Below the pieces are notes generated by a model that had not been told where the DNA came from, searched no databases, and worked only from the letters and a program-made list of their open reading frames with translations. Below, one piece after another: positions 42,978 to 51,459 of a stretch of DNA of 64,000 nucleotides. The DNA comes from Sphingomonas aerophila (lineage in GTDB: Bacteria; Pseudomonadota; Alphaproteobacteria; Sphingomonadales; Sphingomonadaceae): positions 1 through 64,000 of the forward strand of contig NZ_JACIJK010000008.1 in NCBI RefSeq assembly GCF_014199305.1. The letters are read 5' to 3'. The first letter of the stretch is position 1; each line of letters opens with the position of its first letter. Position numbers and translations under genes: made by a program.

Positions 42978-43442
42978 ATGCTGAAATATGCTATGCTCGC
43001 CGGAGCGATGATGATCAGTGCACCTGCTTTTGCACAGGTCGCCACAACTGATCAGGCCGCTCCGCAGACTTCAAATCAGTCGACCCAGGATCAAACTGTC
43101 GGTACCGCTTCTTCCGCGCCGGCTTCAACGCAGGCGACTCCCGATGCAGCGGCCAGTGCCGGCGCTGCGGCGGCACAGCCCGCCAGCGGCGATGCGGTTG
43201 CGCAGGCCGTGGACCAGCAGTTCGCGTCCTATGACAAGGACGGCAACGGGACGCTGAGCAAGACCGAGTTTGGCGACTGGATGGTCGCATTGAAAAGCCA
43301 GAGCGACCCCACGACGAAGGCGGACAACGCCACGACAAAGCAATGGGTCGGCGCCGCCTTCGCCCAGGCTGACAAGAACAAGAGCCAGACCCTGACCAAG
43401 ACGGAAGTGGTCGGCTTCCTGGCGGCGGCCAGCAAGGGCTAA
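42978..43442 (+). CDS. Exported EF-hand calcium-binding protein, 154 aa
   Basis: A signal peptide (MLKYAMLAGAMMISAPAFAQ), a long low-complexity Ala/Thr/Gln/Ser linker (residues 25-70), then two EF-hands: DKDGNGTLSKTEF and DKNKSQTLTKTEV. The first loop has all ligands (D, D, N, T, E); the second is weaker (D, N, S, T, E). A periplasmic calcium sensor or buffer is likely. The ATG follows AGGAAAG. A perfect bidirectional terminator (43457-43496) ends it. Confidence 0.85.
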   Translation: MLKYAMLAGAMMISAPAFAQVATTDQAAPQTSNQSTQDQTVGTASSAPASTQATPDAAASAGAAAAQPASGDAVAQAVDQQFASYDKDGNGTLSKTEFGDWMVALKSQSDPTTKADNATTKQWVGAAFAQADKNKSQTLTKTEVVGFLAAASKG

Positions 43443-43456
43443 GCCTTTCAGTAAGC

Positions 43457-43496
43457 GCAACAAGGGCCGTCGGAGCGATCCGGCGGCCCTTGTTGC
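43457..43496. terminator. Long bidirectional terminator
   Basis: GCAACAAGGGCCG (43457-43469) pairs with CGGCCCTTGTTGC (43484-43496), with an inner CGG/CCG pair. It lies between the convergent EF-hand and radC genes. Confidence 0.85.
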
Positions 43497-43503
43497 GTAC
43501 GCG

Positions 43504-44232
43504 CTAGATCAGCCCTTGCGCGCGCAGCGACACATGGCCGCCCGTGCCCATGATGATGTGATCGTGGACTATGATGCCCAGCCGCTTGCCAACGTCCGCT
43601 ATGGCGCGGGTAACGTCGATGTCGGCGCGGCTGGGAGAAGGGTCGCCAGAGGGATGATTGTGCACCAGGATGATCGCCGCCGATCCCAGGTCGATCGCGC
43701 GGCGGATGACCTCACGCACGTGCACCGCCGCCTGGTCGATCGAGCCTTCACTCATAACCTCGTCGCGGATGAGCATGTTCTTGCTGTTGAGGTGAAGCAC
43801 ACGAAAGCGCTCAATCGCATGGTGAGCCATGTCAGCACGAAGATAGTCGAGCAGCGCCTGCCAGTTCGCCAGTACCGGGCGTTCCGCCACCCCGGCCTGA
43901 AGCAGGCGGATCGCTGCGGCATGGGCGATCTTGACGGCGGCGGTGGCCGTTTCGCCCATGCCTGCGACCCGACCGAGCGCCTCAGCATCGGCGGTGAGAA
44001 CCCCGCCGATCCCGCCGAACTCTCGCAGCAAGGCCTTGGCGAGCGGCTTTGTGTCGCGCCGGGGTATCGCGAGCGCGAGCAGGTATTCGATCAGTTCGTG
44101 GTCCAGCAATCCGCCACCGGTCAGCAGTCGTTCGCGCAGGCGGGCGCGGTGGCCCTGGTTGTCCGACGCCGCCGGGGCCGTGCCGGCGTTGTCGGGGCTG
44201 AAGAGGCTGGGAGTGGAGTCGATGTCGGCCAT
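43504..44232 (-). CDS. radC: RadC-family JAB-domain protein
   Basis: 242 residues. An N-terminal helix-hairpin-helix region (LLREFGGIGGVLTADAEALG) and a C-terminal JAB/MPN domain with the metal motif LVHNHPSGDPSPSRADI (H-x-H ... S-x2-D). RadC was once tied to DNA repair; its true role is unclear, and many act as metal-dependent hydrolases of unknown substrate. Start ATG 44232. Intact and of usual length. Confidence 0.92.
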   Translation of the reverse strand: MADIDSTPSLFSPDNAGTAPAASDNQGHRARLRERLLTGGGLLDHELIEYLLALAIPRRDTKPLAKALLREFGGIGGVLTADAEALGRVAGMGETATAAVKIAHAAAIRLLQAGVAERPVLANWQALLDYLRADMAHHAIERFRVLHLNSKNMLIRDEVMSEGSIDQAAVHVREVIRRAIDLGSAAIILVHNHPSGDPSPSRADIDVTRAIADVGKRLGIIVHDHIIMGTGGHVSLRAQGLI

Positions 44233-44299
44233 GATAGGCCGCCAAGAGTAACGTGACCGGTTTGCATCGCAAGCAGCCCCGCGACTACAGCGGTCGGCA

Positions 44300-47200
44300 A
44301 TGACCGGGGATGGGGCCGACGATGCGACAGCCACGCCCGCCACTGCCCACATGGGCTGGCGGCGGCGTCAGCGCTATGCCGCGGCCTCCGCGCTGACCTT
44401 GGTAGCAGCCCTGAGCGGGGTCTGGGTGGCGCGACGGCCGCTGGCAGAACACTTCATCGACAGGGAACTCGCGCGGCGCGGCGTGCCGGCTCGTTACACG
44501 GTGGTTGACCTGGGATTCGGCAGGCAGCGGCTGACCAACGTGGAGATTGGTGACCCGGCGCGGCCTGACCTGACCGCTGACTGGATCGAGACCGATACGG
44601 CGGTCGGCCTGTCTGGAGCGCACCTCAAGCGAGTGCGCGCCGGGAACGTGTTGGTGCGGGGACGATGGGCTGGTGGCCGCGTGTCGCTTGGCACCCTGGA
44701 CCGTTTACTGCCTGCGCCGAGCGGGAAGCCGTTTGCCTTGCCTGCGCTCGACCTGGAGGTGGCCGATGCCCGGCTGGCGCTCGTCACCCCGGCTGCACCG
44801 GTGATGATCGGCCTGAATGGCAAGGGAAGGCTCGACGGCGGGTTTCATGGCCGCGTGCGGGCCGTGGCCGGCGACAGAGTTAATGCGGGGCCGTGCCGGG
44901 CAAATACCCTGCACGCTGATCTGGCGGTTGCCGTGCTGAGCGGGGGGCGGCCGAGGCTGACCGGGCCGATAAGCTCGGCCAGAGCCGATTGCGGTACTGC
45001 CCGGCTCCTGTCACCGCGCGCCGATGTGAACGTGACGCTGGCCGCGGCGCTCGACGGCTGGTCCGGCACGGCCAAGCTGTCCAGCGGCGTGTTGGGGGCA
45101 GGTGCCCAGGCGCGGCTGGCCGCAAGGGTCGATTTTCGCGGCGCGCCTGATGAGACCACCGGCAACATCTCCGTGGCGGGTCCTGCCGCCTGGCAGGCCC
45201 ATGGCGTCACTGAGGCGGCACGTATTGCCGGGCGTTTCCAGATCGGCTCCGTCAATGCCTTCCAGGGGAGGGTGACCGTGGCGGGCGCAAGGATCGAGCC
45301 GTCGCAATTGGCGGCTGCAACGCGGTGGGCGTATGCTGGCTCAGCAACGCCGCTCGGCCCGCTCGCCACCCGTGCTTCCGAGGCGGTAAGGAACGCGGGG
45401 CGGCGGTTCGACGGGGGTGTCGACCTTTTGGTCCAGCGCGCGGGCGATGTTGGCACTGTGGTTATCGACCGCGTGGCGTTGTCGGCAGCAAGCGGATTCC
45501 GGGCGAGCTTTGGCGGTGGGCGCGGGCTTGCTTGGCAGGGGCAGGGTGGCGGCTGGACAGCCGATGGACAGCTCGATCTTGGCGGCGGCGGCGCGCCGAC
45601 GGTGCGGGCTGCGATTACCCGCACCCGTGCCGGCGCGATCAGCGGAACCGCGACGCTGATGCCCTATGCTGCCGGCGGGGCGCGGCTGGCGCTGGCGCCT
45701 GTGAGCTTCGGGATCGCAAACGACGGCAGCGCGCGGGTGCAAACGGTGGCAACCTTGTCCGGACCGCTAGCCGACGGTCGCGTGGACGATGTCAGGGTGC
45801 CCCTGTCCGTTCAGCGGTCGAGAAGCGGCGCCTGGCGGCTGGACAGCGGTTGCACGCGGCTCGGGTGGCGGCGGGTCGCGGCAGGCGGGCTTGTGCTTGA
45901 CCCCGCAACGGTGCCGCTGTGCGCCACTGAGGGCGCGCTGGTCAGCTTCGATGGCGGGCAAGTCCGGGGCGGGGCGCGCATTGCGGCGATCCGCCTGACT
46001 GGAAGGCTGGGGAGCAGCGCATTGGACCTGCGGCTCGGCGGGGCAACCTTTGCGCTTGGGGCCCGCACGCTGGTGGCGAGCGACGTCGGCGTGCGGATCG
46101 GCGATCCCGCGCGCCCGGTTCGGATCGATGCGGCCCGGCTCGACGCGCGGGCAGATGCGGGCGGCGTCGGTGGCCGTTTCCTGGGAGCAAGTGGTCAGAT
46201 CGGGGCGGTGCCGCTGCTGCTGTCCGATGCCGTGGGCACGTGGCGGCTGGCCGGTGGCAATTTGGTGCTCGCAGGTAATCTTAAGGTTGCGGACACGCAG
46301 GTTGCGACCCCACGCTTTCGTCCTCTTGCCGCCAAGGACGTGCAACTGCGGCTGGTGAACAGCGCCATTGGTGCGACGGGCACGTTAATTGAGCCGGAAA
46401 CGGGCACCCGTGTCGGTACCGTCATGGTCGATCATGAGCTTGCGAGCGGGCGCGGTGTCGCGACCGTGGGGGTGCCCAGCCTGTCCTTCACCCGCGACTT
46501 CCAGCCCGACCGGCTGACCCGGCTGACCTTTGGCGTCATCGCCGACGTTCGCGGGACGGTCAGCGGAGATGGGCGGATTGTCTGGGGGCCCGAAGGCGTT
46601 TCGAGCACCGGCGTGTTTCGGACGGCGGGTACCGATCTGGCGGCAGCGTTCGGCCCAGTAAGCGGGCTGGCAACGGAGATCCGGTTCACCGACCTGCTCG
46701 CCCTTCAAAGCGCGCCGGGGCAGGTGGCGACCGTGGCATCCATCAACCCGGGCATCCCTGTCACCGACGGCGTTGTGCGATACCAGACGCTCCCTGATTC
46801 GCGGGTGCAGGTAGAGGGAGCGCGCTGGCCGTTCGCGGGCGGCAAGCTGAGCCTCGCGCCGACGCTGCTCGACTTCGGCGGGGCGGGTGAGCGGCTGATG
46901 ACCTTCACCGTCGACGGCGTCGCGGCCGATCGCTTTCTTCGGCAGTTCGACTTCGACAATCTTCAGGCGACGGGCACGTTCGACGGCGCGTTGCCGATGG
47001 TGTTCGATGCGGCCGGTGGGCGGATCGAGGGCGGGCGGCTGACGGTACGGCCCGGCGGCGGAACGCTTGCCTATTTGGGCGATATCAGCCGCAAGAACCT
47101 GGGGTTCTGGGGAAACCTTGCTTTCGGCGCATTGCGGTCGCTGCGCTATCGGGACCTGGGCATCAGCATGAACGGGCCCTTGGCGGGCGAGATGGTGACC

Positions 47201-47446
47201 GATGTGCGATTCAGCGGCGTCACGCAGGGGCAGGGGGCGACCAGCAACATCCTGATCCGACGCCTCCAGCGGCTGCCCTTCGTCTTTAACGTACGGATCA
47301 GGGCGCCTTTCCGGGGGCTGATCGATTCGGCACAAAGCTTCTACGACCCAAAGCGGCTGATCGACCGAAACCTGCCCGCCCTGCTGCAGCAGCAGAATGC
47401 GCCGGGTCGTCCCGTTCAGCCCCCTGCAAGCGAGCCTAAGCGATGA
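44300..47446 (+). CDS. ydbH: YdbH-like AsmA-family envelope protein, 1048 aa
   Basis: Large protein with an N-terminal membrane helix (AAASALTLVAALSGVWVARR) and a long beta-rich periplasmic part, ending with the YdbH domain region (LRYRDLGISMNGPLAGEM, NILIRRLQRLPFVFNVRIRA). In E. coli YdbH is one of three AsmA-like bridges that move phospholipid between inner and outer membranes. It works with the lipoprotein YnbE and regulator YdbL; both follow here in an operon, which makes the assignment firm. The start ATG 44300 has no clear ribosome site; ATG 44351 is an alternative. Confidence 0.88.
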   Translation: MTGDGADDATATPATAHMGWRRRQRYAAASALTLVAALSGVWVARRPLAEHFIDRELARRGVPARYTVVDLGFGRQRLTNVEIGDPARPDLTADWIETDTAVGLSGAHLKRVRAGNVLVRGRWAGGRVSLGTLDRLLPAPSGKPFALPALDLEVADARLALVTPAAPVMIGLNGKGRLDGGFHGRVRAVAGDRVNAGPCRANTLHADLAVAVLSGGRPRLTGPISSARADCGTARLLSPRADVNVTLAAALDGWSGTAKLSSGVLGAGAQARLAARVDFRGAPDETTGNISVAGPAAWQAHGVTEAARIAGRFQIGSVNAFQGRVTVAGARIEPSQLAAATRWAYAGSATPLGPLATRASEAVRNAGRRFDGGVDLLVQRAGDVGTVVIDRVALSAASGFRASFGGGRGLAWQGQGGGWTADGQLDLGGGGAPTVRAAITRTRAGAISGTATLMPYAAGGARLALAPVSFGIANDGSARVQTVATLSGPLADGRVDDVRVPLSVQRSRSGAWRLDSGCTRLGWRRVAAGGLVLDPATVPLCATEGALVSFDGGQVRGGARIAAIRLTGRLGSSALDLRLGGATFALGARTLVASDVGVRIGDPARPVRIDAARLDARADAGGVGGRFLGASGQIGAVPLLLSDAVGTWRLAGGNLVLAGNLKVADTQVATPRFRPLAAKDVQLRLVNSAIGATGTLIEPETGTRVGTVMVDHELASGRGVATVGVPSLSFTRDFQPDRLTRLTFGVIADVRGTVSGDGRIVWGPEGVSSTGVFRTAGTDLAAAFGPVSGLATEIRFTDLLALQSAPGQVATVASINPGIPVTDGVVRYQTLPDSRVQVEGARWPFAGGKLSLAPTLLDFGGAGERLMTFTVDGVAADRFLRQFDFDNLQATGTFDGALPMVFDAAGGRIEGGRLTVRPGGGTLAYLGDISRKNLGFWGNLAFGALRSLRYRDLGISMNGPLAGEMVTDVRFSGVTQGQGATSNILIRRLQRLPFVFNVRIRAPFRGLIDSAQSFYDPKRLIDRNLPALLQQQNAPGRPVQPPASEPKR

Positions 47447-47634
47447 TATACAGGAAATGGATGACGGGGATGATCACGGTCGGGCTGGCATTGGGAAGCG
47501 GGGGGTGCGTCAACATCTCCGCACCCGACAAGCCGATCGAGATCAACCTCAACATCAGTGTGACGCAGGAAGTGGTGTACCGCCTCGACAACGAGGCAAA
47601 GTCGCTGATCCAGCAGAACCCGGGAATTTTTTGA
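47443..47634 (+). CDS. ynbE: YnbE-family outer membrane lipoprotein
   Basis: 63 residues. A lipoprotein signal ends at Cys 22 (LALGSGGC), followed by PIEINLNISVTQEVVYRLDN, the core YnbE pattern. The ATG overlaps the ydbH stop by 4 bases (ATGA). In E. coli YnbE stacks into multimers and completes the YdbH bridge to the outer membrane. The small size and position between ydbH and ydbL are conserved. Confidence 0.9.
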   Translation: MIYRKWMTGMITVGLALGSGGCVNISAPDKPIEINLNISVTQEVVYRLDNEAKSLIQQNPGIF

Positions 47635-47636
47635 CC

Positions 47637-48011
47637 ATGACCAAGGCCCTGACCCTGTCGCTTCTGTCCGCCGCTCTCGTCCTGTCCGCGCCGGCGGTGG
47701 CGCAGCGTGACCCGGCCTATGCTGCCGCGCGCGCCGCGGGGCAGGTCGGGGAACAGCCCGACGGCTATCTCGGCATCGTCGGCGCCGCCGATGCGAATCT
47801 TCGCGCGCTGGTCAGCAATATCAACATCCAGCGCAAGGCCGCCTATACGGCGAAGGCGCAGGCGTCCGGCGCCACCGTGGAGCAAATGGCCTTTACCAGC
47901 GGCTGTAATCTGATCGGCCAGACGTCTGGTGGGGAGAAGTACAAGGGCCCCGACGGCGTATGGCATACCCGCACGGCCGCAGCGCCCGTCCGCGACAGCC
48001 GTTGCGTCTGA
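47637..48011 (+). CDS. ydbL: YdbL-family periplasmic protein (DUF1318)
   Basis: 124 residues. A signal peptide (LTLSLLSAALVLSAPAVAQR), then the DUF1318 core GYLGIVGAADANLRALVSNI and NIQRKAAYTAKAQASGATVE. In E. coli YdbL prevents YnbE over-multimerisation, so it is a chaperone-like control of the lipid bridge. It starts 2 bases after the ynbE stop. A C-terminal Cys pair (SGCNLIG, SRCV) could form a disulfide. Confidence 0.88.
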   Translation: MTKALTLSLLSAALVLSAPAVAQRDPAYAAARAAGQVGEQPDGYLGIVGAADANLRALVSNINIQRKAAYTAKAQASGATVEQMAFTSGCNLIGQTSGGEKYKGPDGVWHTRTAAAPVRDSRCV

Positions 48012-48174
48012 CCTGATCGGGCCGGTCCGCCGCGTTCCCAGGAGGAAGCCGGCAGGCCGACCCACGGTTGACACGCCCGGACACCACACCTAAACGCCGG
48101 CCTGCCTTGGCGGGATCGCTCGCCGACTTGCGCGCTTTCTTCGTCCGGGATCAGTTTCAGGCGAGGGCAAGCGC

Positions 48175-48492
48175 GTGGCGGATGGTTCCGGGCAGGATTT
48201 TCGGGGTGCGGAGGATCCGCGGCTTTCCTCGCTCGATGAGCGGTTGAAGGAGGCCCGGCACCATGAGGCACTACGGTCCGGGCATGTGAAGCCGGCGGAA
48301 GACGCGGGCTACTCGCTCGGGAACCGGGTTCTCGCCGCGCTGATCGGAAGCCTTGTTGGCAGCGCGCTGATCGGCTGGTGTATCGACCGCTGGTTTGGCG
48401 TCAGCCCCTGGGGCCTGATCGTGTCGCTGTTCCTCGGAATTGCGGTGGCGTTCAGACAGATACTTCGGATCGCAGGCGGACGCCCGGGCTAA
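48175..48492 (+). CDS. atpI: ATP synthase accessory protein AtpI
   Basis: 105 residues with two membrane helices (RVLAALIGSLVGSALIGWCI and WGLIVSLFLGIAVAFRQIL) after a charged N-terminus, the AtpI/AtpZ-like pattern. It aids assembly of the c-ring. GTG start after GAGGG. First gene of the F0 operon, 32 bases before atpB. Confidence 0.9.
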   Translation: MADGSGQDFRGAEDPRLSSLDERLKEARHHEALRSGHVKPAEDAGYSLGNRVLAALIGSLVGSALIGWCIDRWFGVSPWGLIVSLFLGIAVAFRQILRIAGGRPG

Positions 48493-48524
48493 ACCGGGCG
48501 TTTGTCGCATTTGGGAATAGGCAC

Positions 48525-49316
48525 GTGGCGGCAGAATCGGGCGGCAAGATCGATCCCATGCACCAGTTCCTGATCGAACCTTTGTTCGGTCGGCACTGGA
48601 TCGTGAACGGGTACGACCTGTCCTTTACCAATTCGGCGCTGTGGATGGTTATCACGGTGCTGAGCCTTGCCGTATTCATGGCGGGCGGCATGAGGCGTGA
48701 GCTGGTGCCCGGTCGCTGGCAGGCGGCGGCCGAGGGCTTCACTGGTTTCGTCCAGAATATGCTGACCTCGAACATAGGGCCAGAGGGCAAGCGCTTTGTG
48801 CCCTATGTCTTCTCCCTATTCATGTTCATCCTGTTCGCCAACGTGCTGGGATTGCTGCCGTTCGGCGTCGTGCCGGGCTGGCACCCCTTCACCGTCACGA
48901 GCCACATCACCGTTACCGGTGTGCTGGCCATCATTTCCTTCGCGATCGTGCTGATCGTCGGCTTCGGCCGGCATGGCTTCCACTTCTTCAGCCTGTTCGT
49001 GCCACATGGCACGCCCGTGTTGATGATTCCGCTGATTTTCGTCGTGGAGCTGATGAGCTTCCTGGTGCGGCCGTTCAGCCTGGGGCTGCGACTATTCGTG
49101 GCGATGACCGCGGGGCACATCCTGCTGAAGGTGCTGGCCGGGTTCGTCATCAATGGTTTGAACCTCGGCGTCGGTTATGCCGCTATCGTGACGCTGCCGA
49201 GCTTCGCGTTGATGATCGGCATCACGCTGCTTGAGCTGCTGGTCGCCGCAATCCAGGCCTATGTTTTTGCGCTGCTGACGAGCGTGTACCTGAACGACGC
49301 CGTCAACCTGCATTGA
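48525..49316 (+). CDS. atpB: F0 ATP synthase subunit a
   Basis: 263 residues, GTG start at 48525 reading VAAESGGKIDPMHQFLIEPL, the usual sphingomonad N-terminus. The key segment LVRPFSLGLRLFVAMTAGH carries the essential Arg that faces the c-ring, and the last helix (LELLVAAIQAYVFALLTSVY) is standard. It forms the proton half-channels with the c-ring in the inner membrane. Second gene of the F0 operon. Confidence 0.97.
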   Translation: MAAESGGKIDPMHQFLIEPLFGRHWIVNGYDLSFTNSALWMVITVLSLAVFMAGGMRRELVPGRWQAAAEGFTGFVQNMLTSNIGPEGKRFVPYVFSLFMFILFANVLGLLPFGVVPGWHPFTVTSHITVTGVLAIISFAIVLIVGFGRHGFHFFSLFVPHGTPVLMIPLIFVVELMSFLVRPFSLGLRLFVAMTAGHILLKVLAGFVINGLNLGVGYAAIVTLPSFALMIGITLLELLVAAIQAYVFALLTSVYLNDAVNLH

Positions 49317-49355
49317 TCCTTTCAACCTGAACCACTTACCACTGGAGTTTACGAC

Positions 49356-49583
49356 ATGGACGCAGAAGCCGCCAAGATGATCGGTGCCGGTCTGGCCGCG
49401 ATTGGCATGGGCCTCGCCGCGCTGGGCGTGGGCAATGTTTTTGCCAAGTTCCTTGAAGGCGCGCTGCGCAATCCCGGTGCGGCGGACAGCCAGCAGGGCC
49501 GTCTGTTCATCGGCTTCGCGGCCGCCGAGCTTCTCGGTCTGCTCGCATTCGTGACGATGATCATCCTGGTGTTCGTCGCCTGA
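49356..49583 (+). CDS. atpE: F0 ATP synthase subunit c
   Basis: 75 residues, a two-helix hairpin with the polar loop RNPGAADS (38-45) and the proton-binding Glu58 in FAAAELLGLLAF. The c-ring rotates as protons pass and drives F1. Start ATG 49356 after CTGGAG. The Glu, not Asp, is normal for this group; residues around it (AAELLG) indicate proton rather than sodium use. Confidence 0.97.
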   Translation: MDAEAAKMIGAGLAAIGMGLAALGVGNVFAKFLEGALRNPGAADSQQGRLFIGFAAAELLGLLAFVTMIILVFVA

Positions 49584-49650
49584 TGATCCTTTTGCAGGCG
49601 GCCGGGCGTGATCCTGGTCGCCTGCGAACGGCTTGTTTCAAAGGGTAACG

Positions 49651-50145
49651 ATGCCCCAGATTTCCCAAATCGCTGCCACCTACGCGTCCCAGATCTTCTG
49701 GCTGCTGGTGACATTCGGCCTGCTCTACTTCGTGGTAGGCCGGGGAATGGTGCCGCGCATCGTCGCGACGGTGGACGCGCGTGAAGCTCAGATTGCGGCG
49801 GACCTGTCCGCGGCAGAAGCTGCCCGTGCACAGGCCGACAAGACCGAAGAAGCCTGGCGACAGGCTGCCGACGCGGCCCGTGCCGCAGCGCAGGCTGAGA
49901 TTGCCGCGGCCAAGGCACAAGCGGCTCGCACCACCGAGACCCAGCTTGCCCATGCTGATGCTGACCTGTCCGAACGACTGGCGCATCATGAGGTAGCGAT
50001 CGCCAACGCCAAGGCCGACGCGATGGCCAATGTCCAGGACATCGCAGCCGACGCGACCCAGAGCCTGGTGGCCAAGGTCGCCGGCCTGAACGTCAGTGAA
50101 GAGGCCGCTTCCGAGGCGGTGAGAAGGACCAGCGTTCATGGCTAA
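49651..50145 (+). CDS. atpG: F0 ATP synthase subunit b'
   Basis: 164 residues. One N-terminal helix (ATYASQIFWLLVTFGLLYFV) then a long Ala-rich coiled coil (EAARAQADKTEEAWRQAADA) that forms the peripheral stalk with b. Alphaproteobacteria have separate b and b' genes. ATG 49651 follows AAAGGG. It overlaps atpF by 8 bases. Confidence 0.95.
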   Translation: MPQISQIAATYASQIFWLLVTFGLLYFVVGRGMVPRIVATVDAREAQIAADLSAAEAARAQADKTEEAWRQAADAARAAAQAEIAAAKAQAARTTETQLAHADADLSERLAHHEVAIANAKADAMANVQDIAADATQSLVAKVAGLNVSEEAASEAVRRTSVHG

Positions 50146-50791
50146 TCCTGCCACTCATCCCAACACGGCCGTGGCCGAGAACCTGGCCGATGCGGCATCA
50201 TCGCAGGCGTTGAAGCCTGCCGACATCCGCAACGGCAGTGGCCTGGAGGGAACCCAGAGCGGCACCACTGCCGAGGGCGGGCCCGAACACGTGGCGGATC
50301 CAACCGCGCTGGGCCTCAATTCGACGGGTTGGGTCGGGATCGCGGCGCTGGTCGTGATTCTGCTCATGATCGTGTGGAAGGTGCCGCGGACCGTGGGTGC
50401 CATGCTCGACAAGCGCATAGCCGCCGTTCGTAGCGAACTGGACGAAGCCAAGCGGCTCCGTTCCGAGGCTGAGGCTCTGCGCGCCGAGTATGAGGCGCGC
50501 GCCCGTTCTGCCGAGGCGGACGCTGCTTCCATGCGGCAGCATGCCGGGCAGGAAGCCAATGCGATCATCGCCAAGGCGAAGACGGATGCCGCCGAACTGA
50601 TGGAGCGGCGTGTCCGGATGGCGGAAGACCGCATCGCAGCCGCCGAACATAGTGCGATCGCTGAGGTACGGGCACGAGCGGCCGATGCTGCTGCGCGCGC
50701 CGCGGCACTGCTGATCGCCGAGCAGCACGGTGCCGACGCTGATCGCAACATGATCGACCATGCGATCGGGCGGATCGGTCGCCCGAGCTGA
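50138..50791 (+). CDS. atpF: F0 ATP synthase subunit b
   Basis: 217 residues, longer than most b subunits because of a polar N-terminal extension of about 60 residues (GSGLEGTQSGTTAEGGPEHV) before the membrane helix (WVGIAALVVILLMIVW). The rest is a coiled coil (ELDEAKRLRSEAEALRAEYE). It forms the stator stalk. Last gene of the F0 operon; F1 genes are not adjacent, as usual in alphaproteobacteria. Confidence 0.95.
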   Translation: MANPATHPNTAVAENLADAASSQALKPADIRNGSGLEGTQSGTTAEGGPEHVADPTALGLNSTGWVGIAALVVILLMIVWKVPRTVGAMLDKRIAAVRSELDEAKRLRSEAEALRAEYEARARSAEADAASMRQHAGQEANAIIAKAKTDAAELMERRVRMAEDRIAAAEHSAIAEVRARAADAAARAAALLIAEQHGADADRNMIDHAIGRIGRPS

Positions 50792-50927
50792 TTGGCAGCA
50801 GCGGGCGCGACCTTCCCGCCCGCTGCCTGTTCCGCTAACAAGGATCGCGCGGTCCGCTGCGTCGGCGGACGGGTAGGAGCCGCGGGTCCATGTTCTGTAA
50901 GAACGCTGCCGTGGCAGGTGCACTGCG

Positions 50928-51419
50928 ATGATTGCGGTCGCCGTGATGCTCGCCATCGTTGGCGTCAGCCAGGCACAGATGCCCGCCGGTAGCTCTGCTG
51001 CCGAATCCTCCAAGCAATTCTCGCTGGACCTTGGCGGCGTGCCGCAGGACGACCGCGTGACGGCTCCGGCGAACGTCCCGACTGTCGATCCGGCCGCGAC
51101 GGCTCTGCAGCCTTCAGAGCCGGTTGGGGCACCCACGACGGCCGGTGCGTCGGTGCCTCTTACGCCGCCAGCGCTGTTCGATCTCGACACGCCGATTGCG
51201 CAGTTGATCGCCAGTCCTCAAGCGCGTGCAGTGCTCGACAAGGACCTGCCCGGCCTCAGCACAGACGAGAGCCTGCCCAAGTTCCAGGCTCTCAGCCTGC
51301 GCCGCTTCCAGCCGCTGACAGGCGGGCAACTGTCGGACGACCTGCTGTCACGGACGGCCGCAGACCTGGCCGCGATCGAGCCGTCGGCGCCTGGAAAAGG
51401 CCGCAATGCCAGCCGCTAA
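50928..51419 (+). CDS. Exported hypothetical protein, 163 aa
   Basis: Signal peptide (MIAVAVMLAIVGVSQAQM), a low-complexity Ala/Pro/Thr middle (residues 50-80), and a folded C-terminal segment TPIAQLIASPQARAVLDKDL, PGLSTDESLPKFQALSLRRF and PLTGGQLSDDLLSRTAADLA. This C-terminal module occurs alone or fused to secreted enzymes in sphingomonads; its role is unknown. Start ATG 50928. It stands alone between atpF and uvrC. Confidence 0.7.
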   Translation: MIAVAVMLAIVGVSQAQMPAGSSAAESSKQFSLDLGGVPQDDRVTAPANVPTVDPAATALQPSEPVGAPTTAGASVPLTPPALFDLDTPIAQLIASPQARAVLDKDLPGLSTDESLPKFQALSLRRFQPLTGGQLSDDLLSRTAADLAAIEPSAPGKGRNASR

Positions 51420-51459
51420 GGGCTAGCCGAGCAAGTCGCCGACTCCTACATGCCGGGTG